Part shown: positions 1-9,240 of the stretch, piece by piece
Position numbering within the stretch: the stretch's first letter is position 1
Layout: each line of letters begins with the position of its first letter
NCBI RefSeq assembly: GCF_022808175.1
Contig: NZ_JALGBX010000008.1
Coordinates: 124,001-188,000 of the forward strand
Length of the DNA: 64,000 nt
Source of the DNA: Streptomyces sp. AP-93
Lineage (GTDB): Bacteria; Actinomycetota; Actinomycetes; Streptomycetales; Streptomycetaceae
Reading direction: 5' to 3'
Notes under the pieces: generated by a model
Database searches by the model: none
What the model was told of the DNA's origin: nothing
Seen by the model: the letters and a program-made list of their open reading frames with translations, nothing else
Translations under genes and position numbers: made by a program

Positions 1-858
1 GTCCGCCACGGGCGGCTGTCCGGTGGCGGGGCGCACGGCGTAGACGAAGGTGTGGTCGGAGGTCACCTCCAGCGCGTTCGGGGCGGTCTCCGCGAAGGCG
101 AGGACCCCGCTGACCCGGACCCGGGTGTCGGCCACGACGGCGGTCGCCGGGTCGAAGCGGACCAGCCAGCCGGTGATGGCGTGCCGCCCGTTGCCCGCCG
201 GCGCGAGCATGCTCTGGTCGAACTGCGTCAGCTGGTCGGGGTCGAGCAGCACGCGCACCGGACGGGAGGCCTCGGCGGACAGGACGTCGGGGTCCAGCGA
301 GGACTGCACCAGGTAGTCCTTGGCGACGCTCAGCGCGGTCTGGACCTGCTCATCGCTGAAGTGGCGGGTACGGCGCACGCCGGGAAAGGTGATCCCGGCC
401 GCCCCGACGCGGTACTGGGCCGCCGGACTGTGCGCGTACAGATCGGTGGGCCGGCCGCCCGGCACCGCCTCGGAGGGCGCGAGCGGGACGACGGTGCTGC
501 TCATCGCCTCGGCCGGGTCCCCGGCGGGCGGCACGTAGGGATTGCGCAGCCCCATGTAGACGGCGCCGGCGAGCGCCAGGGCGATGCACAGCACGATGAT
601 CCGGCCCTGCCGGGCCGCCCCGCCGCCGGAGCCGCTCCGGGGTCCCGGATGGCCTCCGCCGTTCGACCAGATCGACCGGCTCCGTACGGCGCGGGCGTGC
701 TCGCCCATGCGCTCCTGTGCGGAGAACTCCTGGAGCCGGGCAGCCCGGACGAAGTCCTCGTCGAACACCACCGACCGGTACTCGTCGGACCGGAACTCGT
801 CGTCGGCCCCGCCGGCACCCTCGGGGGTGCCGTTGGGCGGATCTCCTGGCATGGCCAT
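1..858 (-). CDS. Conserved single-pass membrane protein with FDEDFV motif (3' end outside window)
   Basis: The frame is open from an ATG at 858 to the window edge (286 codons seen, no stop), so the C-terminus is missing. A GGGGAG ribosome site lies about 8 bases before this ATG; a second in-frame ATG is at 852. Residues about 30-60 hold the motif SVVFDEDFVRAA followed by a charged stretch ending in ERMGEHARAV. One hydrophobic segment follows (about residues 85-105), then a long extracytoplasmic part with no cysteine cluster or catalytic motif that I recognise. It lies 68 bases downstream of a related gene at 927-1487 that carries the same motif and also one membrane span. I infer a pair of envelope proteins. 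In S. coelicolor the equivalent position is, from memory, next to wall-glycopolymer genes. Function unknown. Confidence 0.75.
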   Translation of the reverse strand, partial: MAMPGDPPNGTPEGAGGADDEFRSDEYRSVVFDEDFVRAARLQEFSAQERMGEHARAVRSRSIWSNGGGHPGPRSGSGGGAARQGRIIVLCIALALAGAVYMGLRNPYVPPAGDPAEAMSSTVVPLAPSEAVPGGRPTDLYAHSPAAQYRVGAAGITFPGVRRTRHFSDEQVQTALSVAKDYLVQSSLDPDVLSAEASRPVRVLLDPDQLTQFDQSMLAPAGNGRHAITGWLVRFDPATAVVADTRVRVSGVLAFAETAPNALEVTSDHTFVYAVRPATGQPPVAD

Positions 859-926
859 CGCTTCTCCCCGCTGTCCCCGCTCCAGAGAAGCCCCCGGCTC
901 CGGCGATGCGGAGCGGGGTCGTACCT

Positions 927-1487
927 TCAGGGTTGGCGGCCGACGCGGTCCATAAACGCTCCGGCACCGGTGACTTCACCCATTGGGGTGCTGGCGGGGG
1001 CCGGAGCCTGCTCCGCGTCGCTCGCCGCGCTGCGGTACACGGCGCTGAAAGCGAGCGCGATCATGCCGAGGCCCATCACGAAGGCGAGCACCCAGGCGAC
1101 CGGGCGCAGCCACGGCGAGCGGCCGCGGTAGGGGCGCAGGCTGCCGCCGTAGGCGCCGTACGGGCCCTCCGCGGAGGCGGCTGCGTGGCCGTGCTCCCAG
1201 CCGGAGTCCTCGGAGGGGTATCCGTCGGCGCCGCCGTAGGCGTACGCGTCGTAGTCCTCGTCGCCCGTCCAGCCGCCGGCGAAGGCGGCGCGGGCGGCCT
1301 CGGCCGCCTCGGCGCGCGCCCGGTCGCCGGCCCGCTGGCGCTCTGCGGCGCTCGGTTCACGGATCTCGGCGTTCCGGACGAAGTCCTCGTCGAACACCAC
1401 GGAGGCGAAGTCCTTGTCCGCGCCTCCGCGGTCGTCGTCGGGCTCCCCGTCGTCCGGGAACGGATTGCCCCCCACGTCGTCCGGCAC
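927..1487 (-). CDS. Small membrane protein with FDEDFV motif and acidic N-terminus
   Basis: 186 residues from a GTG start. The N-terminal 25 residues are strongly acidic (Asp-Asp repeats), then comes ASVVFDEDFVRNAEIREPSA, almost the same as in the downstream neighbour, followed by an Arg/Ala helix and a Gly/Tyr/Asp-rich low-complexity linker. A single hydrophobic segment near residues 130-150 precedes a short outside tail of about 35 residues. The protein is therefore mostly cytoplasmic with one anchor. It is 77 bases downstream of proA and 68 bases upstream of the related gene, all on one strand. No enzyme motif is visible. The shared motif suggests that the two proteins bind the same partner, which is an inference. 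Confidence 0.75.
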   Translation of the reverse strand: MPDDVGGNPFPDDGEPDDDRGGADKDFASVVFDEDFVRNAEIREPSAAERQRAGDRARAEAAEAARAAFAGGWTGDEDYDAYAYGGADGYPSEDSGWEHGHAAASAEGPYGAYGGSLRPYRGRSPWLRPVAWVLAFVMGLGMIALAFSAVYRSAASDAEQAPAPASTPMGEVTGAGAFMDRVGRQP

Positions 1488-1564
1488 GAGACCAGCGTAG
1501 ACCTGAGGGACACCTTTGGGCAGGGTGTAGGCCGAAATCCGGCCACACCGCGTTCAGCGGTCGA

Positions 1565-2842
1565 CTACCGAACGTGACCGTCGCCGGTGACGATGTACTT
1601 GGTCGAGGTGAGCTCGGGAAGCCCCATCGGGCCCCGGGCGTGCAGCTTCTGCGTGGAGATGCCGATCTCCGCGCCGAAGCCGAACTGGCCACCGTCCGTG
1701 AAGCGGGTGGAGGCGTTCACGGCAACCGTGGTCGAGTCGACCAGCTGGGTGAAGAGGCGCGCGGCGGCCTGCGAGGTGGTGACGATCGCCTCGGTGTGGC
1801 CGGAGGTCCAGCGGCGGATGTGGGCGACGGCCTCGTCGAGGGAGTCCACGACACCGGCGGCGATGTCGTACGACAGGTACTCGGCGGCCCAGTCCTCGTC
1901 GGTGGCGGGAAGGGCGGTGACCTTGGAGTCCTGCGCGTAGGCGAGCACCCGGTCGTCGCCGTGGACGGTCACGCCGGCGTCGGCGAGGGCGTCCAGGGCG
2001 AGCGGCAGGAAGGCGTCGGCGATGTCCCGGTGGACGAGCAGGGTCTCCGCGGAGTTGCAGACGGAGGGGCGCTGGGCCTTGGAGTTGACGAGGATGTCCA
2101 CGGCCATGGCCAGGTCGGCCTGGGCGTCCACGTAGACGTGGCAGTTGCCGGTACCGGTCTCGATGACCGGGACGATGGATTCCTCGACGACGGTCTTGAT
2201 GAGTGAGGCGCCGCCGCGCGGGATGAGGACGTCGACGAGGCCGCGGGCGCGCATCAGCTCGCGGACGGAGTCGCGGGACTCGCCCGGTACGAGCTGGATG
2301 GCGTCGGCGGGGAGGCCGGCCGATGCGACGGCGTCGCGCAGGATGGCGACGAGGGCGGTGTTGGAGGCGTAGGCCGAGGAGGAGCCGCGCAGGAGGACGG
2401 CGTTGCCGGACTTCAGGCAGAGGGCGGCGGCGTCGACGGTGACGTTGGGGCGGGCCTCGTAGATGATGCCGACGACGCCGAGCGGGACGCGGATCTGGCG
2501 GAGGTCGATCCCGTTGGGGAGGGTGGAGCCGCGGACGACCTCGCCGACGGGGTCGGGCAGGGCCGCGACGTCGCGGACGTCGGAGGCGATGGCCGCGATG
2601 CGGTCGGGGGTGAGGGTGAGACGGTCGATGACGGTCTCGCTGGTCCCGGCGGCGGCCGCCTTCGCCGTGTCGACGGCGTTGGCCTCGACGATCTCGGCCG
2701 TACGGGCCTCCAGCGCGTCCGCGATGGCCAGCAGGGCCTTGTCCTTGGCGGACCGCGGGAGGGGGGCGATGGCCGCGGCGGCGGTGCGGGCCGCTTGCGC
2801 GGTGGCGATCACGGGTGAGGTCGTGGCATCGAGCGAGGTCAT
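1565..2842 (-). CDS. proA: Gamma-glutamyl phosphate reductase (glutamate-5-semialdehyde dehydrogenase)
   Basis: Reduces gamma-glutamyl phosphate to glutamate-5-semialdehyde with NADPH, the second step of proline synthesis in the cytoplasm. The 425-residue product has the aldehyde-dehydrogenase-like fold signatures of Pro[31 protein letters not shown], an [10 protein letters not shown] segment, and the catalytic cysteine in the region [14 protein letters not shown]. The length fits the family. I chose the ATG at 2842 (MTSLDATTS) over an upstream GTG at 2866, since the extra eight residues look unlike family N-termini; no strong ribosome site decides it. proB is upstream on the same strand, separated by a small gene of unknown function. 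Confidence 0.97.
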   Translation of the reverse strand: MTSLDATTSPVIATAQAARTAAAAIAPLPRSAKDKALLAIADALEARTAEIVEANAVDTAKAAAAGTSETVIDRLTLTPDRIAAIASDVRDVAALPDPVGEVVRGSTLPNGIDLRQIRVPLGVVGIIYEARPNVTVDAAALCLKSGNAVLLRGSSSAYASNTALVAILRDAVASAGLPADAIQLVPGESRDSVRELMRARGLVDVLIPRGGASLIKTVVEESIVPVIETGTGNCHVYVDAQADLAMAVDILVNSKAQRPSVCNSAETLLVHRDIADAFLPLALDALADAGVTVHGDDRVLAYAQDSKVTALPATDEDWAAEYLSYDIAAGVVDSLDEAVAHIRRWTSGHTEAIVTTSQAAARLFTQLVDSTTVAVNASTRFTDGGQFGFGAEIGISTQKLHARGPMGLPELTSTKYIVTGDGHVR

Positions 2843-2903
2843 GCGGCCAGGGTAATCCCCGCCCACCCCCGGGCCGATGGGGTTCCACCCCCCGAGACGC
2901 CCT

Positions 2904-2970
2904 CCCTTCCTGACGCGTCCCTCGCACCGCTCAGCGCTGGCGCGCTTCCCGGGCTTCGGCCCGCTGCGCC
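2904..2970 (-). repeat. Diverged single copy related to the 56-bp tandem repeat at 55646-55940
   Basis: Read on the minus strand, this intergenic stretch has the blocks GGCGCAGCGG, CGAAGCCCG, GCTGAGCGGTGCGAGG and ACGCGTC in the same order as the tandem unit near the SpoIIE-type phosphatase gene, with an insertion in the middle. The match was made by eye. It lies between proA and the gene at 3010. Confidence 0.5.
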
Positions 2971-3009
2971 GGTGAGGCCCGCCAGGGCCGCACTGCGCGA
3001 GCGGCGCGT

Positions 3010-3420
3010 CTAGTAGGGGTGCACGCCCATGGGGTGGGCCGGGGGCGGGCCGTAGCCTTCGGCGACGCGTTGGTGGTACGTGGCGCGGTCGATGACTTCC
3101 AGGCCGACGATCTCCCAGGCCGGGAGCTTCGCCGAGGACCGGTGTTCCCCCCAGAGCCGCAGCGCGACGGCGGCCGCGTCGTGGAGGTCGCGGGCTTCCT
3201 CCCAGTAGCGGATTTCCGCGTGGTCGTCGGCGTAGCGGCTGGTCAGCAGGAAGGGGTGGTCGTGGGCGAGCTGCTCCAGCCCACGGCGTACGTCGGACAG
3301 CGGCGCGGGCTTCCCGGAGACGCTCAGCGTGATGTGCCAGAGACGGGAGGCGTCCGGGTCCTCCCCGGTCCCGCCGACGTCACCGTCCCCGGTGCCGACG
3401 CTGGTCAGCGCTCGTCTCAC
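3010..3420 (-). CDS. Conserved hypothetical protein, 136 residues
   Basis: The start is set by a perfect AAGGAGG ribosome site six bases before the GTG at 3420; the longer open frame to 3483 has no such site. The product begins [14 protein letters not shown], then has a compact alpha/beta-looking core ([40 protein letters not shown]) and a Pro/Gly-rich C-terminus. There are no membrane segments, signal peptide or recognised catalytic motif. The position between proB and proA on the same strand suggests co-transcription with proline genes, but nothing shows a role in that pathway. I do not recognise the family beyond being typical of Streptomyces. Confidence 0.75.
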   Translation of the reverse strand: MRRALTSVGTGDGDVGGTGEDPDASRLWHITLSVSGKPAPLSDVRRGLEQLAHDHPFLLTSRYADDHAEIRYWEEARDLHDAAAVALRLWGEHRSSAKLPAWEIVGLEVIDRATYHQRVAEGYGPPPAHPMGVHPY

Positions 3421-3505
3421 CAGCCGCCTCCTTGTCTGCGCTACGCCTGTCCGCCCCTCACAGTTGACCAGTCCTCGGCTCACCGCGCGGCGGTTTTACC
3501 GAACC

Positions 3506-4633
3506 TCAGCCCTGCAGCAGGACCAGATCGTCGCGGTGGACGACCTCCCGCTCGTACTCGGGTCCGAGTTCCCGCGCGAGCTCGCGCGTGGAGCGGCCGA
3601 GGAGCTGCGGGAGCTCCTTGGCGTCGAAGTTGACGAGGCCGCGCGCCACCGCCCGGCCGTCGGCCGAGCGCAGTTCCACGGGGTCCCCGGCGACGAAGTC
3701 GCCCTCGACCGCGGCGATGCCGGCGGGCAGCAGCGAGCTGCCGCGTTCGGTCACCGCGCGGACGGCTCCCTCGTCCAGGACGAGGTGTCCCTGCGGGGCA
3801 GACGCGTGCTGGAGCCAGAGCAGCCGGTCCGTCGAGCGGCGTCCGGTGGAGTGGAAGAGGGTGCCGGTCTCCCGCCCGGCGAGGGCGTCCGCCGCCTGGC
3901 TGGCCGAGGTCAGGACGACCGGGATGCCGGCCGCCGCGGCGATGCGCGCCGCCTCGATCTTGGTGGCCATGCCGCCGGTGCCGACGCCCGCCTTGCCGAC
4001 GCTGCCGATGGTGACGTGGGCGATGTCCGCGGGGCCGCGCACCTCGTCGATGCGGCTGGTGCCGGGCAGGGACGGGTCCCCGTCGTAGAGGCCGTCCACG
4101 TCCGAGAGCAGGACGAGGAGGTCGGCGCGGACCAGGTGGGCCACGAGGGCGGCGAGGCGGTCGTTGTCACCGAAGCGGATCTCGTCGGTGGCGACGGTGT
4201 CGTTCTCGTTGACGACGGGCAGCGCCCCCATGGCCAGGAGCTGGTCCAGGGTCCGGTAGGCGTTGCGGTAGTGCGCGCGCCGGCTCGTGTCGTCGGTGGT
4301 CAGGAGCACCTGGCCGACGCGGACGCCGTACCGGGCGAAGGAGGCCGTGTAGCGGGCGACGAGCAGGCCCTGGCCGACGCTCGCGGCGGCCTGCTGGCGG
4401 GCCAGGTCGGTGGGGCGGCGGCGCAGGCCCAGCGGGGAGAGTCCGGCGGCGATGGCTCCGCTGGAGACCAGGACGATCTCCTTCTCGCCACCGCTGCGCG
4501 CCTTGGCCAGTACGTCGACCAGCGCGTCCACCCGGTCGGCGTCGAGTCCGCCGGCGGCCGTGGTCAGGGAGGAGGAGCCGACCTTGACCACGATCCTGCG
4601 CGCGTCGAGCACACCCTGCCTAGCCGCTGACAC
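3506..4633 (-). CDS. proB: Glutamate 5-kinase with PUA domain
   Basis: Phosphorylates glutamate to gamma-glutamyl phosphate with ATP, the first and feedback-controlled step of proline synthesis. The N-terminal amino-acid-kinase domain (about residues 1-255) shows RIVVKVGSSSLT, VLVSSGAIAAGLSPLG, VNENDTVATDEIRFGDND and GTGGMATKIEAARIA. The C-terminal part (about 275-365) is a PUA domain, as in E. coli-type ProB. The GTG at 4633 is chosen because AGGGGA lies six bases before it; the ORF extends further upstream to 4669 without support. The gene is 85 bases before the small gene at 3420, followed by proA, so proline genes form one transcription unit interrupted by an unknown gene. Confidence 0.96.
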   Translation of the reverse strand: MSAARQGVLDARRIVVKVGSSSLTTAAGGLDADRVDALVDVLAKARSGGEKEIVLVSSGAIAAGLSPLGLRRRPTDLARQQAAASVGQGLLVARYTASFARYGVRVGQVLLTTDDTSRRAHYRNAYRTLDQLLAMGALPVVNENDTVATDEIRFGDNDRLAALVAHLVRADLLVLLSDVDGLYDGDPSLPGTSRIDEVRGPADIAHVTIGSVGKAGVGTGGMATKIEAARIAAAAGIPVVLTSASQAADALAGRETGTLFHSTGRRSTDRLLWLQHASAPQGHLVLDEGAVRAVTERGSSLLPAGIAAVEGDFVAGDPVELRSADGRAVARGLVNFDAKELPQLLGRSTRELARELGPEYEREVVHRDDLVLLQG

Positions 4634-4747
4634 TTCTGTCCCCTGATCCTTGACCCTCGCCGAACACACACATGCACGGGCGCGCGCACGAAGCTGCGGA
4701 CCCGCCCGCCCAATCTACGGGGTGCCCGGGCGGGGCCGCCCTGCGTT

Positions 4748-5206
4748 TCAGACCGTGGACGCGCTGTGGGCCTGCTCCGGTGCCCCGGCCGCGCCGGCCG
4801 TCCCCGGAACGAGGATCTTGCGGGAGAGGACGAAGGTGAAGGGGATCGCCACGACGGCCGCGACCAGCGGCGCGATCTTGGTGTTCATGCCCGCCCAGCT
4901 CACCAGGGCGTACAGGCCGGCGGACTGGATCACGTAGTTCGTGATGTTGGTCAGCGGGAAGAGCAGGAACTTCTTCCAGGTCGGCCGGGTCCGGTAGGTG
5001 AAGTAGGTGTTCATGAAGAACGAGCCGACCATCGCCAGCACGAAGGCGAGGGAGTAGGCGGCGAAGTACGGCATCCACGGGTGCAGGAGCAGGTAGAGGA
5101 CGTAGAAGGTTCCGGTGTTGACCCCGCCGACCAGACCGAACCGGACGATCTGGCCGAGCTGGGTCTTCCGGTCGGTCGCCGGCTGCCCGTTCCCCGTGCG
5201 TGACAT
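4748..5206 (-). CDS. GtrA-family membrane protein
   Basis: 152 residues with four predicted membrane spans and the GtrA signature near the N-terminus (QIVRFGLVGGVNTGTFYVLY) plus FFMNTYFTYR in the second half. GtrA proteins are thought to flip or assist polyprenyl-phosphate-linked sugars across the membrane. The start codon overlaps the stop of the upstream polyprenyl-phosphate glycosyltransferase by one base (TGATG), so the two are translationally coupled and most likely act together: one loads a sugar on the lipid, the other moves it outward. A C-terminal Ala/Gly tail of about 20 residues carries nothing recognisable. The sugar is not known. Confidence 0.9.
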   Translation of the reverse strand: MSRTGNGQPATDRKTQLGQIVRFGLVGGVNTGTFYVLYLLLHPWMPYFAAYSLAFVLAMVGSFFMNTYFTYRTRPTWKKFLLFPLTNITNYVIQSAGLYALVSWAGMNTKIAPLVAAVVAIPFTFVLSRKILVPGTAGAAGAPEQAHSASTV

Positions 5207-6207
5207 CAGTTGCTTCGCTCCGCGATCACGGCCCGGTCCTCCGGCACCTGCGCGTCCCGGATGTCCGTGGGCGCGCCCGTCCGGTCCGTGCCGTGCGACT
5301 CCTTCACCAGGAAGTGCGGCCGGCGCTTGGTCTCGTAGTAGATGCGGCCGATGTACTCGCCGATCAGACCCAGCATGATCATCTGAACGCCGCCCAGGCC
5401 CGCGATCAGCCCGACGATGGTGACGTATCCCGGGGATTCCACCCCGTTGGTCATCGCCATGACGGTGATCCACAGGGCGTAGAGACCCGTCAGGCCCACC
5501 AGCGACACGCCCACCCAGATACCGATGCGCAGCGGCCGGTTGTTGAACGAGATGAGCCCGTCCATGCCGTAGTTCAGCAGGGCGCCGAACTTCCACTTCG
5601 TCTCGCCGGCCTCGCGCTGCGCGTTGCGGTAGTCGAAGTGGACCGTGTCGAAGCCGATCCAGGAGAACAGGCCCTTGGAGAAGCGGTTGTACTCGGGCAG
5701 CGACAGCAGCGCGTCCACGGCCGGGCGGGACAGCAGCCGGAAGTCGCCGACGCCGTCGGTGAGCTCCACGTCGACCCAGCGGTTGACGCCACGGTAGTAG
5801 AGGCGGCTCAGCGCGCTGCGGAGCTTCTTGTCGCCTTCGCGGGTGCGCCGGGCGATGATCTGGTCGTGGCCCTGCCGGTAGTAGTCGAGCATGGTGGCGA
5901 TGAGCTCCGGCGGGTGCTGGAGGTCCGCGTCCATGATGACCACGGCGTCGCCGGTCGCCTCGCGCAGGCCCGCGAGCATGCCGGCCTCCTTGCCGAAGTT
6001 CCGGCTGAAGGAGACGTAGCGGGTCTGGTCGGTGAACTGCGCCGCGATCTTGCGGAGCTTCTCCAGGGTCCCGTCGCGGCTGCCGTCGTCGACGTAGCAG
6101 ACCTCGTACTCGACGGGCAGCGCATCCAGAACCTTGCGGATCTCCGTGTCGAAGCTGTCGATGACAGCTTCCTCGTTGTAGCAAGGGACTACTACAGACA
6201 GCTTCAT
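5206..6207 (-). CDS. Polyprenyl-phosphate glycosyltransferase, GT2 family (GtrB/DPM1-like)
   Basis: 333 residues. The GT2 catalytic domain (about 1-230) has KLSVVVPCYNEE, YVDDGSRDGT and the metal-binding DADLQHPPE; two C-terminal membrane spans (about 235-300) are as in GtrB, YfdH and related enzymes that transfer a sugar from UDP-sugar to undecaprenyl phosphate on the inner face. The ATG at 6207 follows an AGGAA site and gives a family-like N-terminus; an in-frame upstream start at 6258 would add 17 residues with no support. The gene is coupled to a GtrA-type gene and diverges from the large glycosyltransferase at 6361 across 153 bases that must hold promoters for both directions. It probably makes a lipid-linked sugar donor for modifying a wall polymer. 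Confidence 0.93.
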   Translation of the reverse strand: MKLSVVVPCYNEEAVIDSFDTEIRKVLDALPVEYEVCYVDDGSRDGTLEKLRKIAAQFTDQTRYVSFSRNFGKEAGMLAGLREATGDAVVIMDADLQHPPELIATMLDYYRQGHDQIIARRTREGDKKLRSALSRLYYRGVNRWVDVELTDGVGDFRLLSRPAVDALLSLPEYNRFSKGLFSWIGFDTVHFDYRNAQREAGETKWKFGALLNYGMDGLISFNNRPLRIGIWVGVSLVGLTGLYALWITVMAMTNGVESPGYVTIVGLIAGLGGVQMIMLGLIGEYIGRIYYETKRRPHFLVKESHGTDRTGAPTDIRDAQVPEDRAVIAERSN

Positions 6208-6360
6208 GAACACTTCCTGCGGTCCGAACGGGTGGATTACGGCGACCGGACCTGCCACTCACCTCTCATAGAAGTATGCACGCCGGTGGAAGCGCTCCGG
6301 GGGCGAGGGCGGCGCACGCTAGCTTTGACGGGATAAGCGCAAAGAAAACGAGGGATCGAG

Positions 6361-9240
6361 GTGCACGTGCCTGACGTCTCCGTGGTCGTCATCGTCTACA
6401 ACGACGCAGAGCGTCTCCCGGCAGCAGTCCAGTCGGTTCTGGACCAGACCCTGCACGGGGTCGAAGTCGTGATCGTCGACGACTGCAGCAAGGACGGGTC
6501 CTACGCGGTCGCCCAGAAGCTCGAGACCGCGCATCCGGGGAGGGTACGCGCCTTCCGGCTGCCGGAGAACAGCGGGGGCTGCGGCGCCCCGCGCAATCAC
6601 GGAATCCAGCAGGCCACCGGCACCTACGTCATGTTCCTGGACAGCGATGACGTGCTGGAACGCAACGCCTGCCGCAACATGCTGGACGCCGCCGAACGGA
6701 CCGGTTCCGACCTGGTCTCGGGCATGTGCGTCCGGGTCCACCTCGACAGCCGTTCGGGCAAGACCACCGAGTGGTACCCGTGGATCTACGCGCGCACCCG
6801 CACGCTGGAGTCGATCACCGAGTACCCGGACCTGCTGGTCTTCGACACCCTCTCCACGAACAAGTGCTACCGCCGCGCCTTCCTGCTGGAGCAGGGCCTG
6901 GAGTTCCCGGTGGGCATCCACTACGAGGACCTCCTCTTCTCCGCGCAGGCCTACGTCGCCGCCCGCCGCATCACGCTCATCCCGAACCGCGTCTACTACT
7001 GGAACGTGATCGAGAAGGCCTCGGCGAAGTCGATCAGCAACCGGCGCCACGAGATCGAGAACTTCGTCCACCGGATGGAGATCCACCGCCGCGTCGACGA
7101 ACTGCTGGCGGCCAAGGGCCACGCGGAGATCAAGTCCGCGAAGGACATCAAGTTCCTCAAGCACGACCTGGTGCTCCACCTGCGGGACCTGCCCCTGCTC
7201 GGTGACACCTACCGCCAGGAGTTCGCCCGGCTCGCCAACGGCTACCTGGCCGGCATCGACCCGGCCGCGTACGACAACGTCAGCAACCTCCAGACCATCT
7301 GCGCCTACCTGCTCGGCAAGGAGGACTGGGACAACCTGCTGCCCGCCGCCGACGCCATGACCAACCAGGGCCGGCTGACCTCCCCTCTCGCCGAGCGCGA
7401 CGGGCGCGTCTACTGGTGCGACCGGCACATCGACGGCCCCGACGCCGACACGGCCCGCCGGATACTGGACGTCACCAACCAGCCCTACGTCGGCGCGCCG
7501 CTCGCCTCCCTCACGCTGGGCAACCGCCTCACCGCGTACGAGGACGACGGCCGCGGCACCGTCACCCTGTCGGGTGCCGTGGTGAACCCGCTGGGCCGGA
7601 TCCACCCGGACGTGCAGCTGAAGGCCTCGCTGGAATTCCGTGCCCGCCGGCAGATCGGCGTCCGCTCCTTCACCTTCCCGGTGGCAACCGTGCGTCACGC
7701 GGGCGACACGATCGAGTGGAAGACGACGGCCGACATCGGCAGCACCGTCCGCCCCCTCGGCATCATCGACGCGGTCTGGGACGTACGCCTGAAGTTGACG
7801 GCCGGCCACGACCGCCTCAACACCCGCGTCTCCGTCGGCGGGGTCGACCTGGACAAGGCGGCCCGGCTGCGCGTCCGCCCGAGGCTGACCCGGCTGGTCT
7901 CCGACCGCTTCGAGCCGGAGATGACCAAGAAGGGCAACCTCTCCTACGTCCTGACCGCCGAGGGCGCCGCCGCCGTGCGCACCCAGACGCTGATCGACGG
8001 CGCGATGCACGGCAAGGCCGCCGGCCTGGTCAAGCGAAGCCTGCGCAAGGCCCTGCGGGCCCGCCGCAACCTCGGCTCGGGCGAGCAGAAGGTGAAGGTC
8101 TACCACGAGGTCTTCTCGAAGCTGCCCGTCAAGAAGGGCACGGTCGTCTTCGAGAGCCACATGGGCAAGCAGTACAGCGACAGCCCGAAGGCGGTCTACG
8201 AGGAGCTGGTGCGCTCCGGCGTGCAGTTCGAGGCGATCTGGTCGTACGCGGGCGCCAAGCCCACCGGCTTCCCCCAGGAGGCCACCCTGGTGAAGCGCTG
8301 GAGCTGGGCCTACCTGCGGGCGCTGGCGCAGGCCGAGTACTGGATCGACAACCAGGGCTTCCCGCTGGCGCTCGCCAAGCGCCCGGGGACCACCTACATC
8401 CAGACCTGGCACGGCTCGGCGCTCAAGCGGATGGGCTTCCACGAGCCCCGCACCAAGGCGCAGGACCGTGCCGGCCAGGGCCGCTTCCAGGCGGCCGTCG
8501 ACCGCTTCGACCACTTCCTGATCCGCTCCGAGCACGACGCCCGCACCCTCGCCAAGGGTTTCCGGCTGCGTGAGGAGGTGCTGTTGCGCACCGGCTACCC
8601 GCGCAACGACGCCCTGGTCGAGGCCCACCGCGCCGAGGCGAACAGCGGCGAGCGGATCCGCGGAGCCCTGGCGGGCGAGTTCGGCATCGACCCGGAGAAG
8701 AAGGTGCTGCTGTACGCGCCGACCTTCCGGGCGAGGGCGGACGGCACGGTGGAGGGCTTCACGTTCCCCTTCGACGTGGAGGAGTTCGCCGACCGGCTCG
8801 GCGACCGCTTCACGCTGCTGGTGCGCACCCACTACCTCAACAGCGTCACGCTGCCGCCGTCGGTCGCGGGCCGGGTCATCGACGTGTCCCGGCACCACGA
8901 CATCACGCCGCTGCTGGCGCTCGCCGACGGTCTGATCACCGACTACTCGTCCGTGATGTTCGACTACGCGGTGCTGGACCGGCCGATGCTGTTCTTCGCG
9001 TACGACTACGAGAAGTACGCGAACGACATCCGCGGCACGTACTTCGACCTCAAGGAGAAGGCCCCCGGCCCGGTGGTCGCCACCGCGGACGAACTGCTCC
9101 AGGCCCTCGCCGCCTTCGACGAGGCGGATGCCAAGTACGCCGAGGCGCGCCGGCGTTTCCTCGCCGAGTTCGGCGAGTACGACCGTGGGGACGCGGCCCG
9201 TCGGATCGTCGAGAAGTTCTTCACCAGGAGCGGCAAGTGA
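6361..9240 (+). CDS. Two-domain GT2 glycosyltransferase / CDP-glycerol glycerophosphotransferase
   Basis: 959 residues from a GTG at 6361 with GAGG seven bases ahead. Domain 1 (about 1-320) is a GT2 enzyme: SVVVIVYNDAERLP, VDDCSKDGS, and YVMFLDSDDVL. A middle part (about 370-560) looks like a beta-rich spacer. Domain 2 (about 580-950) is a TagF/TagB-type CDP-glycerol glycerophosphotransferase: TYIQTWHGSALKRMGFH, VLLYAPTFRAR, and ITDYSSVMFDYAVLDRP. Such fusions build phosphodiester-linked wall polymers in actinobacteria. The next gene starts inside its stop codon (GTGA), so the two are coupled. I infer a role in a teichoic-acid-like or diglycosyl-phosphate polymer; donor and acceptor cannot be read from sequence. 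The first domain is clearly related to the protein at 11617-13239. Confidence 0.93.
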   Translation: MHVPDVSVVVIVYNDAERLPAAVQSVLDQTLHGVEVVIVDDCSKDGSYAVAQKLETAHPGRVRAFRLPENSGGCGAPRNHGIQQATGTYVMFLDSDDVLERNACRNMLDAAERTGSDLVSGMCVRVHLDSRSGKTTEWYPWIYARTRTLESITEYPDLLVFDTLSTNKCYRRAFLLEQGLEFPVGIHYEDLLFSAQAYVAARRITLIPNRVYYWNVIEKASAKSISNRRHEIENFVHRMEIHRRVDELLAAKGHAEIKSAKDIKFLKHDLVLHLRDLPLLGDTYRQEFARLANGYLAGIDPAAYDNVSNLQTICAYLLGKEDWDNLLPAADAMTNQGRLTSPLAERDGRVYWCDRHIDGPDADTARRILDVTNQPYVGAPLASLTLGNRLTAYEDDGRGTVTLSGAVVNPLGRIHPDVQLKASLEFRARRQIGVRSFTFPVATVRHAGDTIEWKTTADIGSTVRPLGIIDAVWDVRLKLTAGHDRLNTRVSVGGVDLDKAARLRVRPRLTRLVSDRFEPEMTKKGNLSYVLTAEGAAAVRTQTLIDGAMHGKAAGLVKRSLRKALRARRNLGSGEQKVKVYHEVFSKLPVKKGTVVFESHMGKQYSDSPKAVYEELVRSGVQFEAIWSYAGAKPTGFPQEATLVKRWSWAYLRALAQAEYWIDNQGFPLALAKRPGTTYIQTWHGSALKRMGFHEPRTKAQDRAGQGRFQAAVDRFDHFLIRSEHDARTLAKGFRLREEVLLRTGYPRNDALVEAHRAEANSGERIRGALAGEFGIDPEKKVLLYAPTFRARADGTVEGFTFPFDVEEFADRLGDRFTLLVRTHYLNSVTLPPSVAGRVIDVSRHHDITPLLALADGLITDYSSVMFDYAVLDRPMLFFAYDYEKYANDIRGTYFDLKEKAPGPVVATADELLQALAAFDEADAKYAEARRRFLAEFGEYDRGDAARRIVEKFFTRSGK

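Noticed and set aside
6319..8898. Minus-strand open frame of 859 codons antisense to the GT2/CDP-glycerol fusion gene
   Set aside because: Shadow frame; no start signal, no domain, while the plus frame has complete enzyme motifs.
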